This document shows positions 34,291 through 41,990 of a DNA stretch of 64,000 nucleotides, in pieces. Origin of the DNA: CAVSJJ01 sp963771015. Its GTDB lineage: Bacteria > Actinomycetota > Actinomycetes > Actinomycetales > Dermatophilaceae. The position numbers were made by a program, and so were the translations under genes. A model generated the notes under the pieces. It was not told the origin of the DNA. It worked only from the letters and a program-made list of their open reading frames with translations, and did no database searches. The stretch is from contig CAVYRN010000002.1 of NCBI GenBank assembly GCA_963771015.1, positions 1-64,000 of the forward strand, in the 5' to 3' direction. Position 1 is the stretch's first letter; every line of letters starts with the position of its first letter.

Positions 34291-35511
34291 ATGACCACAG
34301 ATCGGACATTTGTCATCGTCGGGGCGAGCCTGGCCGGAGCCAAGGCCGCCGAGACGCTGCGCACCGAGGGGTTCGACGGGCGGGTGGTGCTGATCGGTGA
34401 GGAGAGCGAGCGCCCCTACGAGCGCCCCATGCTGTCCAAGGAGTACCTGCGCGGCGAGGAGCCGGCCGCCAAGCTCTACGTCCACGACAAGGGCTTCTAT
34501 GAGGACAACAGCATCGAGCTCATGACCAGCACGCACGTGGAGTCCCTGGATCCCGGCGGCCACGAGATCGCCCTGGCCGATGGCCGCCGTATGCCGTACA
34601 GCCGACTGTTGCTGTCCACCGGCGCCGCCCCGCGGCCCCTTCCGCTGCCGGGCGCAGACCTGCCGGGGGTCGCCTACCTGCGCCAGATGGATGACTCAGA
34701 CGCTCTCCGCGCCGCGATCGCGACGACGAGCCGGGTCGTGGTGATCGGCGCGGGCTGGATCGGGTCCGAGGTTGCCGCCTCGGTGCGCCAACTGGGCGCC
34801 GAGGTCGCGATCGTCGCCCCCGAGGCCGTCCCGCTCGAGCGTGTCCTGGGCCCAGAGGTCGGCGGGGTCTACCGCGACCTGCACGCCGACCACGGGGTCG
34901 ATCTGCACCTGTCCACCACGATCGAAGCGATCGTGGGCAATGACGCGGCCCGCGGGGTGCTCACCGCCGACGGCGAGGTCATCGAGGGCGACCTGGTGGT
35001 CGTGGGAATCGGCGTGACGCCGCGGGTCGAGCTGGCCGGGGATGCCGGCCTGACCCTCGAGAACGGCATCCTCGTCGACGAGTTCCTGGCCACCAGCGCT
35101 CCCGATGTCTTCGCAGCCGGCGACGTCGCGTCGACGTGGAACTCCAGGTACGACAGGCGGATCCGGACGGAGCACTGGGCCAACGCCCTGAACCAGGGCC
35201 AGACCGCGGCACGCAACATGCTGGGACAGCACACGGCATACGAGAAGCTCCCGTACTTCTACTCCGACCAGTACGACCTGGGGATGGAATACCACGGCTA
35301 TGCCGTCGAGTGGGACCACGTGGTGCTGCGAGGCGACCGGGCCGGACGGGAGTTTCTGGCCTTCTGGCTCAAGGACGGGCGCGTGCTCGCCGGCATGAAC
35401 GCCAACATCTGGGACCAGGGTGACGACATCAAGGCACTCGTCCGCCAAGCCACCACCATCGACCCGGACCGTCTCGCCGACCCGGCCGTCCCTCTGGCTG
35501 ACCTGCTCTAA
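34291..35511 (+). CDS. Ferredoxin reductase-type FAD/NAD(P) oxidoreductase
   Basis: The protein has 406 residues. It has an FAD-binding start (FVIVGASLAGAKAAETL), RPYERPMLSKEYL typical of rhodocoxin/putidaredoxin reductases, an NAD-binding motif (VVVIGAGWIGSEVAAS), a second FAD motif (VFAAGDVAST) and a C-terminal reductase domain (YFYSDQYDLGMEYHGYA). It passes electrons from NAD(P)H to a ferredoxin or rubredoxin that feeds an oxygenase or other acceptor. No ferredoxin or P450 gene is adjacent. ATG 34291 follows GGAG; the longer frame from 34039 is not coding-like. Confidence 0.88.
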   Translation: MTTDRTFVIVGASLAGAKAAETLRTEGFDGRVVLIGEESERPYERPMLSKEYLRGEEPAAKLYVHDKGFYEDNSIELMTSTHVESLDPGGHEIALADGRRMPYSRLLLSTGAAPRPLPLPGADLPGVAYLRQMDDSDALRAAIATTSRVVVIGAGWIGSEVAASVRQLGAEVAIVAPEAVPLERVLGPEVGGVYRDLHADHGVDLHLSTTIEAIVGNDAARGVLTADGEVIEGDLVVVGIGVTPRVELAGDAGLTLENGILVDEFLATSAPDVFAAGDVASTWNSRYDRRIRTEHWANALNQGQTAARNMLGQHTAYEKLPYFYSDQYDLGMEYHGYAVEWDHVVLRGDRAGREFLAFWLKDGRVLAGMNANIWDQGDDIKALVRQATTIDPDRLADPAVPLADLL

Positions 35512-35677
35512 GGGCCCGTACCCGGGGCCACGACGTAGTGGCAGCATCCCGCCCATGCCGCGCGGAGGACGGCCACGCTCGTCTGACCATCAGCGTGGGG
35601 ATGGTCAGCTCGCGGCGGTTCGACGCAGGTGCGAGTCATCCTGTCGTGCTTGAGTCGCGCGATGCCGCGGGCCGACC

Positions 35678-36193
35678 GTGAGGCGCGTCGGGCTCGTGTC
35701 GGCCGCCGGTGCTGCCGTCCTCGACGGGGCCGCGGCCGCTCTGCTGGCGACCTTGCGCGACGAGCTTGAGGCGATCAGATCCCGCAACCCCGCAGTGCGA
35801 CTGGAGTACAAGCCTGCCGCTGTCGTGCTGCATACCCGGGGCGTCGTGCCGTCGGCAGCCGAGGCGGCCACCAGGGCCGCGCACGAGGCGGGCCGACGGC
35901 ATACGGGGGTGCATGTCTTATCCGGCAAGGAGGTCGTCGAGCTGTCTGTGTCCGCGGCGGACAAGGGCAGGGCACTGGCCGACCTGGCGCGAGCGTCGAG
36001 CTCGGACGCGACCCTTTACGTCGGGGACGACGTGACAGATGAGCGAGCCTTCGCCGCGCTCCACCCCTTGTCGGGCGACCTGACCGTCAAGGCCGGTGCT
36101 GGCGAAACCGTGGCCGTGCAACGGGTGCCGGACCCCGAGGCCGTCGTCGCGCTACTCAAGCTGTTCGTCGAGGCTCGGCGCCAGTACCGGTGA
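35678..36193 (+). pseudogene. Trehalose-6-phosphate phosphatase, C-terminal remnant
   Basis: The frame of 171 residues encodes the last two thirds of an OtsB-type HAD phosphatase: LEYKPAAVVLHTRGV, GKEVVELSVSAADKGRALADL with the motif III Lys, and LYVGDDVTDERAFAAL with the acidic motif IV. The N-terminal DxDGT nucleophile motif is absent and cannot be found in any frame of 35512-35677. The catalytic Asp is therefore lost. It is a headless remnant, probably made by a deletion, though the remaining frame is still open. Confidence 0.7.
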
Positions 36194-36233
36194 TCAGGTC
36201 AGGTGACCGAGGCGGCGACAGGGTATGCCGCAG

Positions 36234-36280
36234 GCACTGCCCCCCGGACCAGGACGGTGTGGCGGTGCGGGGGGCAGTGC
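36234..36280. terminator. Bidirectional terminator between convergent genes
   Basis: GCACTGCCCCCCG (36234-36246) pairs perfectly with CGGGGGGCAGTGC (36268-36280) across a 21-base loop. It lies between the trehalose-phosphatase remnant and the convergent DUF6458 gene and could end transcription from both sides. Confidence 0.7.
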
Positions 36281-36303
36281 CCATCTGGGAGGGATGCCAC
36301 GCG

Positions 36304-36555
36304 TCAGGGGGCCCGATCGACATGCACCTCGTCGACGCGCTCACCGCTCACGGGGTCCGCTGAGCTGACCCGGCGCGAGGAGTAGCCACCGCTGCCGCGC
36401 CCCCGGAGGGCGAGGGAGAGGACGATGGCGAGCAGTCCTCCGGCCATGAGGATCCAGCCGATGAGCGAGAGGTCGATGCCGCTGACGCTGGCGTCGACCG
36501 CGAAGGTGAGGATCGCGCCGACGACGAGCAGGAAGATGCCCAGTCCGATGTACAT
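36304..36555 (-). CDS. DUF6458 family small membrane protein, copy 2
   Basis: The protein has 83 residues. It is a near-copy of the 19972-20232 protein: MYIGLGIFLLVVGAILTF, IGWILMAGGLLAIVLSL and a polar tail ending GERVDEVHVDRAP. ATG 36555 follows a GGAG-like site (CTGGAGACCCCTC). A SigB/SigF-type promoter lies about 50 bases upstream, so this copy is probably stress-induced. The function of the family is unknown. Two diverged copies in one island suggest gene duplication or two independent acquisitions. Confidence 0.77.
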   Translation of the reverse strand: MYIGLGIFLLVVGAILTFAVDASVSGIDLSLIGWILMAGGLLAIVLSLALRGRGSGGYSSRRVSSADPVSGERVDEVHVDRAP

Positions 36556-36600
36556 GAGGGGTCTCCAGGTGTAGGGGATACGGGCTCTTACCGGGTTCTC

Positions 36601-36626
36601 CTACCCGGGATCGCACGCCCCCAACC
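36601..36626 (-). promoter_or_regulatory. SigB/SigF-type promoter of the second DUF6458 gene
   Basis: On the minus strand GGTT (36626-36623), a 16-base spacer and GGGTAG (36606-36601) precede the ATG at 36555 by 45 bases. The spacing is the same as at the 14.3-kb promoter, and the -10 flank (GGGTAGGAG) is similar. Confidence 0.55.
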
Positions 36627-36637
36627 ATGGGCCGGGG

Positions 36638-37210
36638 TCACGGGCCCGATGGGTCGCGCCTCGCGGTGGACGGTGGGCGGATACCGGGGCGCCCTGCCTG
36701 TGCAGCGGCGAGCGCGACGGTGCGGGCGGCGCGGTCGAGGAGGTGGTGCGGACCATGGGTGCCGACCGGTGGCATCACGAGGACCGGACAGGATGCGTCA
36801 CCGACGAGTCGGTGGGCGAAGAGCGGCGAGCTCGACAGGTCGGTACGCGGAGGCGCGTCGATGACGAGGAGGTCGGCGTGTTCCGAGGACGCGAGCAGGG
36901 TCGTGCGGCGCCCACCGCGGACGAGACGGCATTCGACGTGGTGGCCCTCGCCGAGCACCGCCGTGACATCGGCCTCCAGGCGCGCACGGGCCTGCGCCTC
37001 TGCCTCCATCGGATGCTGGGACACCGACGCGGGTAGACCATGGCTGCTCGACTGAGGTGGCGTCGGCCGCCAGGCCCGGACCGCGACGACCTTGCCGCCT
37101 CGCAGGGAGGCCAGGTCGACGGCCCACTGCAGAGCCATCGGGGACCGGGAGGTCGCGCTGACGCCCACGACGATGGTGAACTCGCGTGGAAGTCGGTTCA
37201 CGACGTTCAT
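36638..37210 (-). CDS. Universal stress protein (UspA-like), single domain
   Basis: The protein has 190 residues. It opens with REFTIVVGVSATSRSPMALQ WAVDLASLRGG, the UspA first strand and helix, and closes with ADLLVIDAPP and DASCPVLVMPP, the last two strands. The G-2x-G-9x-G-S/T ATP loop is replaced (PPRTDLSSSPLFAHRLVG), so it probably does not bind ATP. The C-terminal 30 residues are an Ala/Arg-rich extension. ATG 37210 overlaps the MFS stop by four bases (ATGA), so it is translated with the transporter. Its role may be to modulate that transporter under stress; this is inference. Confidence 0.82.
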   Translation of the reverse strand: MNVVNRLPREFTIVVGVSATSRSPMALQWAVDLASLRGGKVVAVRAWRPTPPQSSSHGLPASVSQHPMEAEAQARARLEADVTAVLGEGHHVECRLVRGGRRTTLLASSEHADLLVIDAPPRTDLSSSPLFAHRLVGDASCPVLVMPPVGTHGPHHLLDRAARTVALAAAQAGRPGIRPPSTARRDPSGP

Positions 37211-38676
37211 GCCGCCACCGCCTCGGGACCGCTCTCGACCTTGGAGAGGGGATCGGCCACGTCCTCGAGGGACTGCCGCTCGGCGTTGACCCCGAAGAAC
37301 CACGCGACGACGCCTCCGAAGATCATGATGACGGAGCCGAGGACGTAGCCCCAGAACAGGGGAACGCGGTCGGTGCCGGCCCCGACGAGGGCGCCGAAGA
37401 TCGCCGGACCCATGGCCCCGAAGACCTGGGCGAGGGCGAAGAAGTACGAGATCGCCTGGCCACGCACCTCGAGGGGGAAGATCTCGCTCACCGTGAGGTA
37501 TGCCGACGAGGCTCCCGCCGAGGCGAAGAAGAAGGCGAGACACCACAAGATGGTGTGCGTCACGGCGTTGAGGACGCCGGCCCGGAAGAGGAACGCCGAG
37601 AGGAGGAGGACCCCGCCGGAGAAGACGTAGGTGGAGAAGATCATCTTGCGTCGGCCGATCGTGTCGAACAGGTGCCCGATCGTCAACGGCCCCAGCAGGT
37701 TTCCGAGGGCGAACGGGAAGAAGTAGATCGCCGCACTGGACGCCGAGAGGTGGTAGAAGTTCTGCAGCACCAGGGCGCTGGTGAAGAAGATCGCGTTGTA
37801 GAGGAAACTCTGCGTGATCATCATCGTCGCGCCGAGGAAGGTCCTCCGCGGGTACTTCTTGAAGAAGACCTCCGCGAGCGTCGACAGCGGAAGCCGCTCC
37901 CGGGCCTTGATCCACATGGCCTTGCTCTCGTCGACGGGCTCGAGCTCGTGGCCATCCTCGCGGACCCGCTCCTCGATCTCATCGACGATCCGGTTGGCCG
38001 CCTCGTCGTGCCCGTGGGTCACCATCCAGCGCGGGCTCTCCGGGATGTGCTGCCGGATGAAGATGATGACGAGACCCAGCACCGGACCGATGAGGAAGGC
38101 GATCCGCCAGCCCACATTGGCCGGCAGGAGGCTGTGGTTCAGCAGGACATAGCTCGCCACGGCGCCGATCATCGCGCCGCCCCAGTAGGTCCCGTTGATG
38201 GCGATATCGACACGGCCTCTGTAGTGCGAGGGGATCAGCTCGTCGATGGCCGAGTTGATGGCCGTGTACTCACCGCCGATGCCCATCCCTGCCACGAACC
38301 GGAATGCCCAGAGGAACCAGACCGAGAAGGACAGCCCGGCGATCCCCGACCCGACCAGGTAGATGGCCAGGGTGAGGACGAAGAGCTTGCGGCGGCCGAT
38401 CGTGTCCGTCATCCGACCGAAGGTGAGGGCACCCACGACCTCGCCGACGAGATACACCGTGGCGGTGAGTCCCACCTGCCCGCTCGTCATCCCGAGGGTG
38501 TCCTTGTAGCCGGCCGCAGAGACCAGCTGGATCTCCAGGCCGTCGAGGATCCACGACACCCCCAGGCCCACGACAACGAGCCAGTGGAACTTGGCCCATG
38601 GGAGACGATCCATCCGAAGGGGGATGAGGCTCTTGACCGCACCCTCGTCGCCTGGTCGAGCGGCAACCTCGCTCAT
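37207..38676 (-). CDS. MFS transporter, metabolite:H+ symporter type
   Basis: The protein has 489 residues and 12 predicted helices. Helix 1 has SWILDGLEIQL with the buried Asp. Loop 2-3 holds GRMTDTIGRRK (motif A), helix 4 holds RFVAGMGIGGEYTAINSAID, and PESPRW lies before the central loop, with GHLFDTIGRRK repeated in loop 8-9. This pattern fits sugar or aromatic/dicarboxylic acid symporters. The substrate is not readable. ATG 38676 has GGAAGG eight bases upstream and is preferred over GTG 38685. It is coupled to the universal stress protein gene. Confidence 0.86.
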   Translation of the reverse strand: MSEVAARPGDEGAVKSLIPLRMDRLPWAKFHWLVVVGLGVSWILDGLEIQLVSAAGYKDTLGMTSGQVGLTATVYLVGEVVGALTFGRMTDTIGRRKLFVLTLAIYLVGSGIAGLSFSVWFLWAFRFVAGMGIGGEYTAINSAIDELIPSHYRGRVDIAINGTYWGGAMIGAVASYVLLNHSLLPANVGWRIAFLIGPVLGLVIIFIRQHIPESPRWMVTHGHDEAANRIVDEIEERVREDGHELEPVDESKAMWIKARERLPLSTLAEVFFKKYPRRTFLGATMMITQSFLYNAIFFTSALVLQNFYHLSASSAAIYFFPFALGNLLGPLTIGHLFDTIGRRKMIFSTYVFSGGVLLLSAFLFRAGVLNAVTHTILWCLAFFFASAGASSAYLTVSEIFPLEVRGQAISYFFALAQVFGAMGPAIFGALVGAGTDRVPLFWGYVLGSVIMIFGGVVAWFFGVNAERQSLEDVADPLSKVESGPEAVAA

Positions 38677-39169
38677 GACGTGCACCTTCCGCCTCGCGAG
38701 TGCGGGCCCCGATGCCCGCGCCCTGGGACGGGCCCCCGCCGTCGTGAGGTGTGTGGCCGACCGCGGATGGCCCTGTCAATGCATCTACCCGCGTCCAGCG
38801 GACCTATTCGACCTGCTCCAGGCGTGGCGGCACCACGACGAATGCGCGGGTCACCCTGTCCAGGTCAGCGGAGCGCGACCGCTCTCGCCCGCGAAGGCGG
38901 TGGGCCAGAGGGTGATCTCATACAGGAGCTGCTCGCCTTGGCTGCCGATCGGCATGAACCCGGCGTGTTCGAGGGTCCGCTTACGCGGCGTTGTCCCGGG
39001 CCGAGTGGGCGTGGCCCTTCCTGGTGGGGTCGCACTCGACCCTGGGCAGCCGGTGCCGCGAGCCGGCCGGCGACAAGTCTCCTTGACTCGCCTCACGGCT
39101 CGACAAGGCTCCACGTGTGACAAGCAGCCTTGACACCAGGGGGAGTCCTCCCTCGAACGACGTCGCCAA
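38677..39169. other. Intergenic region with a possible acetyltransferase remnant
   Basis: About 490 bases without an intact gene. On the minus strand near 38855-38985, RTLEHAGFMPIGSQGEQLLY is reminiscent of the end of GNAT acetyltransferases, but nothing upstream supports it. Treat this as a weak hint of a decayed gene. Confidence 0.3.
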
Positions 39170-39490
39170 TGCGCCTTCCGGATCCAGGCCGCGCTGGGCG
39201 CCGCGGCATGCTTGATCGCGAACCTCGCCCTCCAGCAGTGGGGCGATCTGAAGGGCGACGGCCCGTGGCGGGTCCTCTGGGCGGTTCTGCCGCTCCAACC
39301 CGTCCGTTCGGAACGCCAACAGCCGGGATGGCCCCAAGCAGTGCTCGCCGAACGCCTCCGAGTGTCGCACCAGACCATCGTCGCGCTCGAGACCGGGAAG
39401 TACGATCCCTCCCTCCCGCTGGCGTTTCGCATCTCCCGTCTGTTCGAGCAGACCATCGAAGGACTCTTCTTTCCACCCACCAACGCCTGA
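39170..39490 (+). pseudogene. Fusion remnant: membrane-protein piece joined to an XRE-family HTH regulator
   Basis: The frame reads RIQAALGAAACLIANLALQQ then DGPWRVLWAVLPLQP, which looks like the start of the small membrane protein usually encoded beside YgzD-type regulators. It then passes directly into SERQQPGWPQAVLAERLRVS, HQTIVALETGKYDPSLPLAF and RISRLFEQTIEGLFFPP, a nearly complete XRE helix-turn-helix. The rest of the membrane protein and the start of the regulator are missing. An in-frame deletion between two adjacent genes explains this. A start is unclear (TTG 39212 is available), so the protein may or may not be made. Confidence 0.55.
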
Positions 39491-39678
39491 GCGAACACGG
39501 GAGCGGCTGGCGGCAGACGGACGCGGGGTTGGCGACCGCCCTCCGCGTCACCATACGGTGCGTCGACCCCGCCACCTGCATGGAGATGACCACGCGACGT
39601 CCCTGCCGCCCCATGCCGCTGGACACGGAATCGGAGCACAAGCGGTGTGCCTGGCTGTCACGGTTGCGATTCTGCGGC

Positions 39679-40203
39679 TCAGCCCGGCGCACAGACACCT
39701 GGCTGGAGTGTCAGGCCCCACACGCTGTCGAGGTCGGGGATGTCGGCTACGACAACCCTGGCGGACGAGCCCTGAGACGCGATGGTGAACGTGACCGTTG
39801 GCGGTGGCCGGATCGACACCGAACAGTCCGAGAGCATCCCAAACCGGATCGTCGTCTCACGCCCCGGGTCGACCGTTTGCGGCAGGTCAAGCGCAGGTCC
39901 CCCCGGCGGGCTGGCGACCGGGCCCGCCCCGGGCCCGGAGACGTCGACGCCGAGGACGGTCACCGGCGAGGAGCCGTCGTTGGAGACGACGACGGTCAGC
40001 GACACAACCGGGTTGCCGTCGACCGGCGCGCTCAGCGCCCCGGTCTGCGCGGCAAGGGAGAAGCGCACCGGCAGCGGCTGGGGCCGGGGCGGGTGGCCTG
40101 TGGACGTCATCATTCGGCCATCCCAAGCGTGGACGGCCAGTCCCACAACAAGTGCAGTGACCAGGGCGACCTCAACCAGCCTGAGACGCTCGCGGTCCGA
40201 CAT
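39679..40203 (-). CDS. Membrane-anchored protein with Ig-like beta-sandwich domain
   Basis: The protein has 174 residues. It begins MSDRERLRLVEVALVTALVV, a basic start plus one helix acting as signal anchor. The rest is beta-rich (VRFSLAAQTGALSAP, VVSLTVVVSNDGSSPVTVLG, ETTIRFGMLSDCSVSIRPPP), like an Ig/CARDB-type fold with one Cys pair, facing outside. I do not recognize a named family. ATG 40203 follows GGAG five bases upstream. It is divergent from the TetR-type regulator at 40499, which may control it. Confidence 0.6.
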   Translation of the reverse strand: MSDRERLRLVEVALVTALVVGLAVHAWDGRMMTSTGHPPRPQPLPVRFSLAAQTGALSAPVDGNPVVSLTVVVSNDGSSPVTVLGVDVSGPGAGPVASPPGGPALDLPQTVDPGRETTIRFGMLSDCSVSIRPPPTVTFTIASQGSSARVVVADIPDLDSVWGLTLQPGVCAPG

Positions 40204-40439
40204 CGAGCTCCACACGTGTGGGACCTCCGCTCTTCACGACAGGTCCGGTGACCAACGAACCACGGATGCCTCGAACACGCAAGCCCTCCCCGATCCACGC
40301 GACGCGAGGCGCCGGGGCCCCATCGGCGCACGCACCGGATCTTGGCCCAGGCGAACGGTCAGGTGCGGTCCCCGGTTGGTGGCCCTCCGGGGTTCGCACC
40401 CCTCCCGCGTGTCGAACGATGTACGTCATATGTCGTGCG

Positions 40440-40456
40440 GTGTTCGGAGTCAACAC
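40440..40456. promoter_or_regulatory. Candidate operator of the TetR-family gene
   Basis: GTGTT (40440-40444) and AACAC (40452-40456) form inverted arms about 45 bases before the regulator's start. TGTTCGG is also repeated directly (40441 and 40459). Such a short palindrome near its own gene is typical of TetR autoregulation. Confidence 0.35.
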
Positions 40457-40498
40457 ACTGTTCGGCACGGCATACGGTTGGCGTCCTCAGGAGGGGCG

Positions 40499-41224
40499 AT
40501 GGCAGACGGTCAGGCTGCGTCGGTGGAGCTGCCCTGGTGGCCCAAGCCGCCCGGGCGGGGTGCGCAGCGTGAGCCGCTCTCTCGTGACCAGATCGTGCGG
40601 GCGGCGGTGGAGCTGATCGACACGCAGGGCCTGGAGGCGCTGTCGATGCGCCGGCTGGGCCAGTTTCTCGGTGCGGGAGCGGCCTCGCTCTACACCTACG
40701 TGCGGAGCAAGGACGAGCTCCTCGCCCTCGTCTGCGAGGTCATCGTCGCCGAGGTTCTCGACGAGCTGGCCCCCGACCCGTCCGCGCCGTGGCGGGAGCA
40801 GGCGGCCGAGTTCCCCCGCGTCGTGCGACGGGTCCTCGCCGGGAGGCATCCGCACGCCGCTCCCCTGTTCGCCCGCCCGAGCTCAGGACCGAACGCGCTC
40901 CTGGTCGTCGAGGCGCTCCTCGGCGTCCTGCGTCCCGCAGGGTTCGACGGCACGCAGCTCCTCCTCGCGTACACGGTCATCCTCACCCACGGCTACAGCT
41001 ACGCCGCAGCAGAGGCGGCCACTCTCGCCGTCACCCCCGACGGTGGCCGCGCGCGGAACCGGGCCATGGCCGAGACCCTGGCGAGCTCCCTGCCGCCCGA
41101 GGCGTTCCCCAACCTCATCGCGGCAGCGCCTGCGATGGCCGAGCTGACCACCGACGATGCGTTCGAGTTCGGGCTGCAACGGCTCCTCGACGGACTCGAG
41201 ATCCAGCTCCGCCGCACGCCGTGA
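40499..41224 (+). CDS. TetR/AcrR-family transcriptional regulator
   Basis: The protein has 241 residues. The N-terminal helix-turn-helix reads LSRDQIVRAAVELIDTQGLE, then ALSMRRLGQFLGAGAASLYT and YVRSKDELLALV. The remaining 170 residues are an all-helical ligand-binding and dimer domain like the tetracycline-repressor C-terminal type. It should repress a nearby or own promoter until a small molecule binds. ATG 40499 follows GGAGGGG. The divergent gene at 39679-40203 is the likeliest target in view. It is the last gene before the tRNA-Thr. Confidence 0.88.
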   Translation: MADGQAASVELPWWPKPPGRGAQREPLSRDQIVRAAVELIDTQGLEALSMRRLGQFLGAGAASLYTYVRSKDELLALVCEVIVAEVLDELAPDPSAPWREQAAEFPRVVRRVLAGRHPHAAPLFARPSSGPNALLVVEALLGVLRPAGFDGTQLLLAYTVILTHGYSYAAAEAATLAVTPDGGRARNRAMAETLASSLPPEAFPNLIAAAPAMAELTTDDAFEFGLQRLLDGLEIQLRRTP

Positions 41225-41571
41225 CCCGTCCGCCACCAGCCGCCCCGACGGACGGCCCGCCGGTCCGAGCCCGCGAGGCCGAAGACGTCGCTGTCACCAC
41301 GACGACAGGCTTGGTTCGCCCCAGCCGCGACGATGGGTCGGATTCCTTCGTGGCGGGCGGCCAGCAGCGCCCATCTGGAGTGGTAGGCATCGGCCTGAGG
41401 ACGCGCCCCATCTTGGCGGAAGGACGCAGCCACTCACCTACATGTCCGTCGCGGTGAAGGACTTCGCGCTCAGCGCGTCGGCGCGCTCGAAACGGGCCTT
41501 GGGAGAGGACCACTCAGCCGCGGTGCCGGGTGGATCGCGCCGGCTTCCGCTGACTGTGGTTATCCCTGCGA

Positions 41572-41603
41572 CAGCGCACCTGTTTCGTGCGACATACGTG
41601 CGA
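41572..41603 (+). repeat. Right-end repeat cluster: AGCGCACCTGT and CGTGCGA pair
   Basis: AGCGCACCTGT (41572-41582) is followed by CGTGCGA at 41586-41592 and 41597-41603 with a four-base gap, matching the 5792-5809 arrangement at the left end. AGCGCACCTGT recurs at 41707-41717 and, inverted, inside the tRNA-Thr gene. The cluster lies 170-200 bases inside the tRNA. Confidence 0.45.
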
Positions 41604-41706
41604 TAGCGATCGCAGCAGTTGGTGGCCAGGAACGGCGGCCACAAGCACCCGCCCGCCGGGGTCGCCGAGCGCATCAGTGCCGGTCAGAGGCAGTTTCGGG
41701 CTTGTC

Positions 41707-41732
41707 AGCGCACCTGTCTGAAACACAGGTGT
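41707..41732 (+). repeat. Inverted partial copy of the tRNA-Thr anticodon arm
   Basis: AGCGCACCTGTCT (41707-41719) is identical to bases of the tRNA-Thr gene (41812-41824) read in the opposite direction. The following bases form a hairpin, CACCTGT with ACAGGTG. It may be an integrase arm site or a by-product of past integration. Confidence 0.4.
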
Positions 41733-41771
41733 GCTTTCAGCGCAAATTCGGTTGTGCAACAACGTTTTTCG

Positions 41772-41844
41772 AGCTGGCGGGGGGACTCGAACCCCCAACC
41801 CCCTGTTTACAAGACAGGTGCGCTACCGATTGCGCCACGCCAGC
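41772..41844 (-). tRNA. tRNA-Thr (anticodon TGT)
   Basis: On the minus strand a complete cloverleaf can be drawn. The acceptor stem is GCTGGCG/CGCCAGC, the D-arm GCGC...GCGC, the anticodon stem CCTGT/ACAGG with loop CTTGTAA (anticodon TGT, Thr), and the T-stem GGGGG/CCCCC around TTCGAGT. The length is 73 bases with the discriminator base; CCA is not encoded. Its 3' end faces the accessory region, and a partial copy lies at 5697-5723. Confidence 0.93.
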
Positions 41845-41990
41845 GCGACCGAGCCGCCGGATGAGTGCAACCCGTCCGAGGGCGCCTCGGAATGCCGCCC
41901 CACTGTACAAGCGCACGGCCCACCCCGTCGTCCGCCGACGGGTCCCCGGGACCCGCGCCCAGCGGGTATGCCGAGGGCCCGCTCGAGCGC

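Larger units (their letters stand above)
41225..41771. other. Intergenic region at the right end of the putative island
   Basis: About 550 bases with no supported gene between the TetR gene and tRNA-Thr. The last 210 bases carry the repeat motifs described separately and are less GC-rich than the surroundings, as is usual at integration sites. Confidence 0.55.
5697..41844. mobile_element. Putative 36-kb genomic island bounded by tRNA-Thr and a partial copy of it
   Basis: The right boundary is the intact tRNA-Thr gene (41772-41844, minus strand), whose 3' end faces left into the island. The left boundary is a same-orientation partial copy of its anticodon arm and variable loop (5697-5723). 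This is the geometry left by a tyrosine-recombinase element integrated in a tRNA. Similar heptamer repeats flank both ends just inside. The contents are accessory genes, insertion-sequence remains and many broken genes, whereas housekeeping genes resume right of the tRNA. Against the call, no integrase, excisionase, replication or conjugation gene is visible, and the repeat stops before the T-loop. It may be an old, immobilized island or a composite. Confidence 0.45.

Noticed and set aside
38851..38990. GNAT acetyltransferase gene on the minus strand
   Set aside because: Only one short C-terminal-like string; kept as a hint within the intergenic entry.
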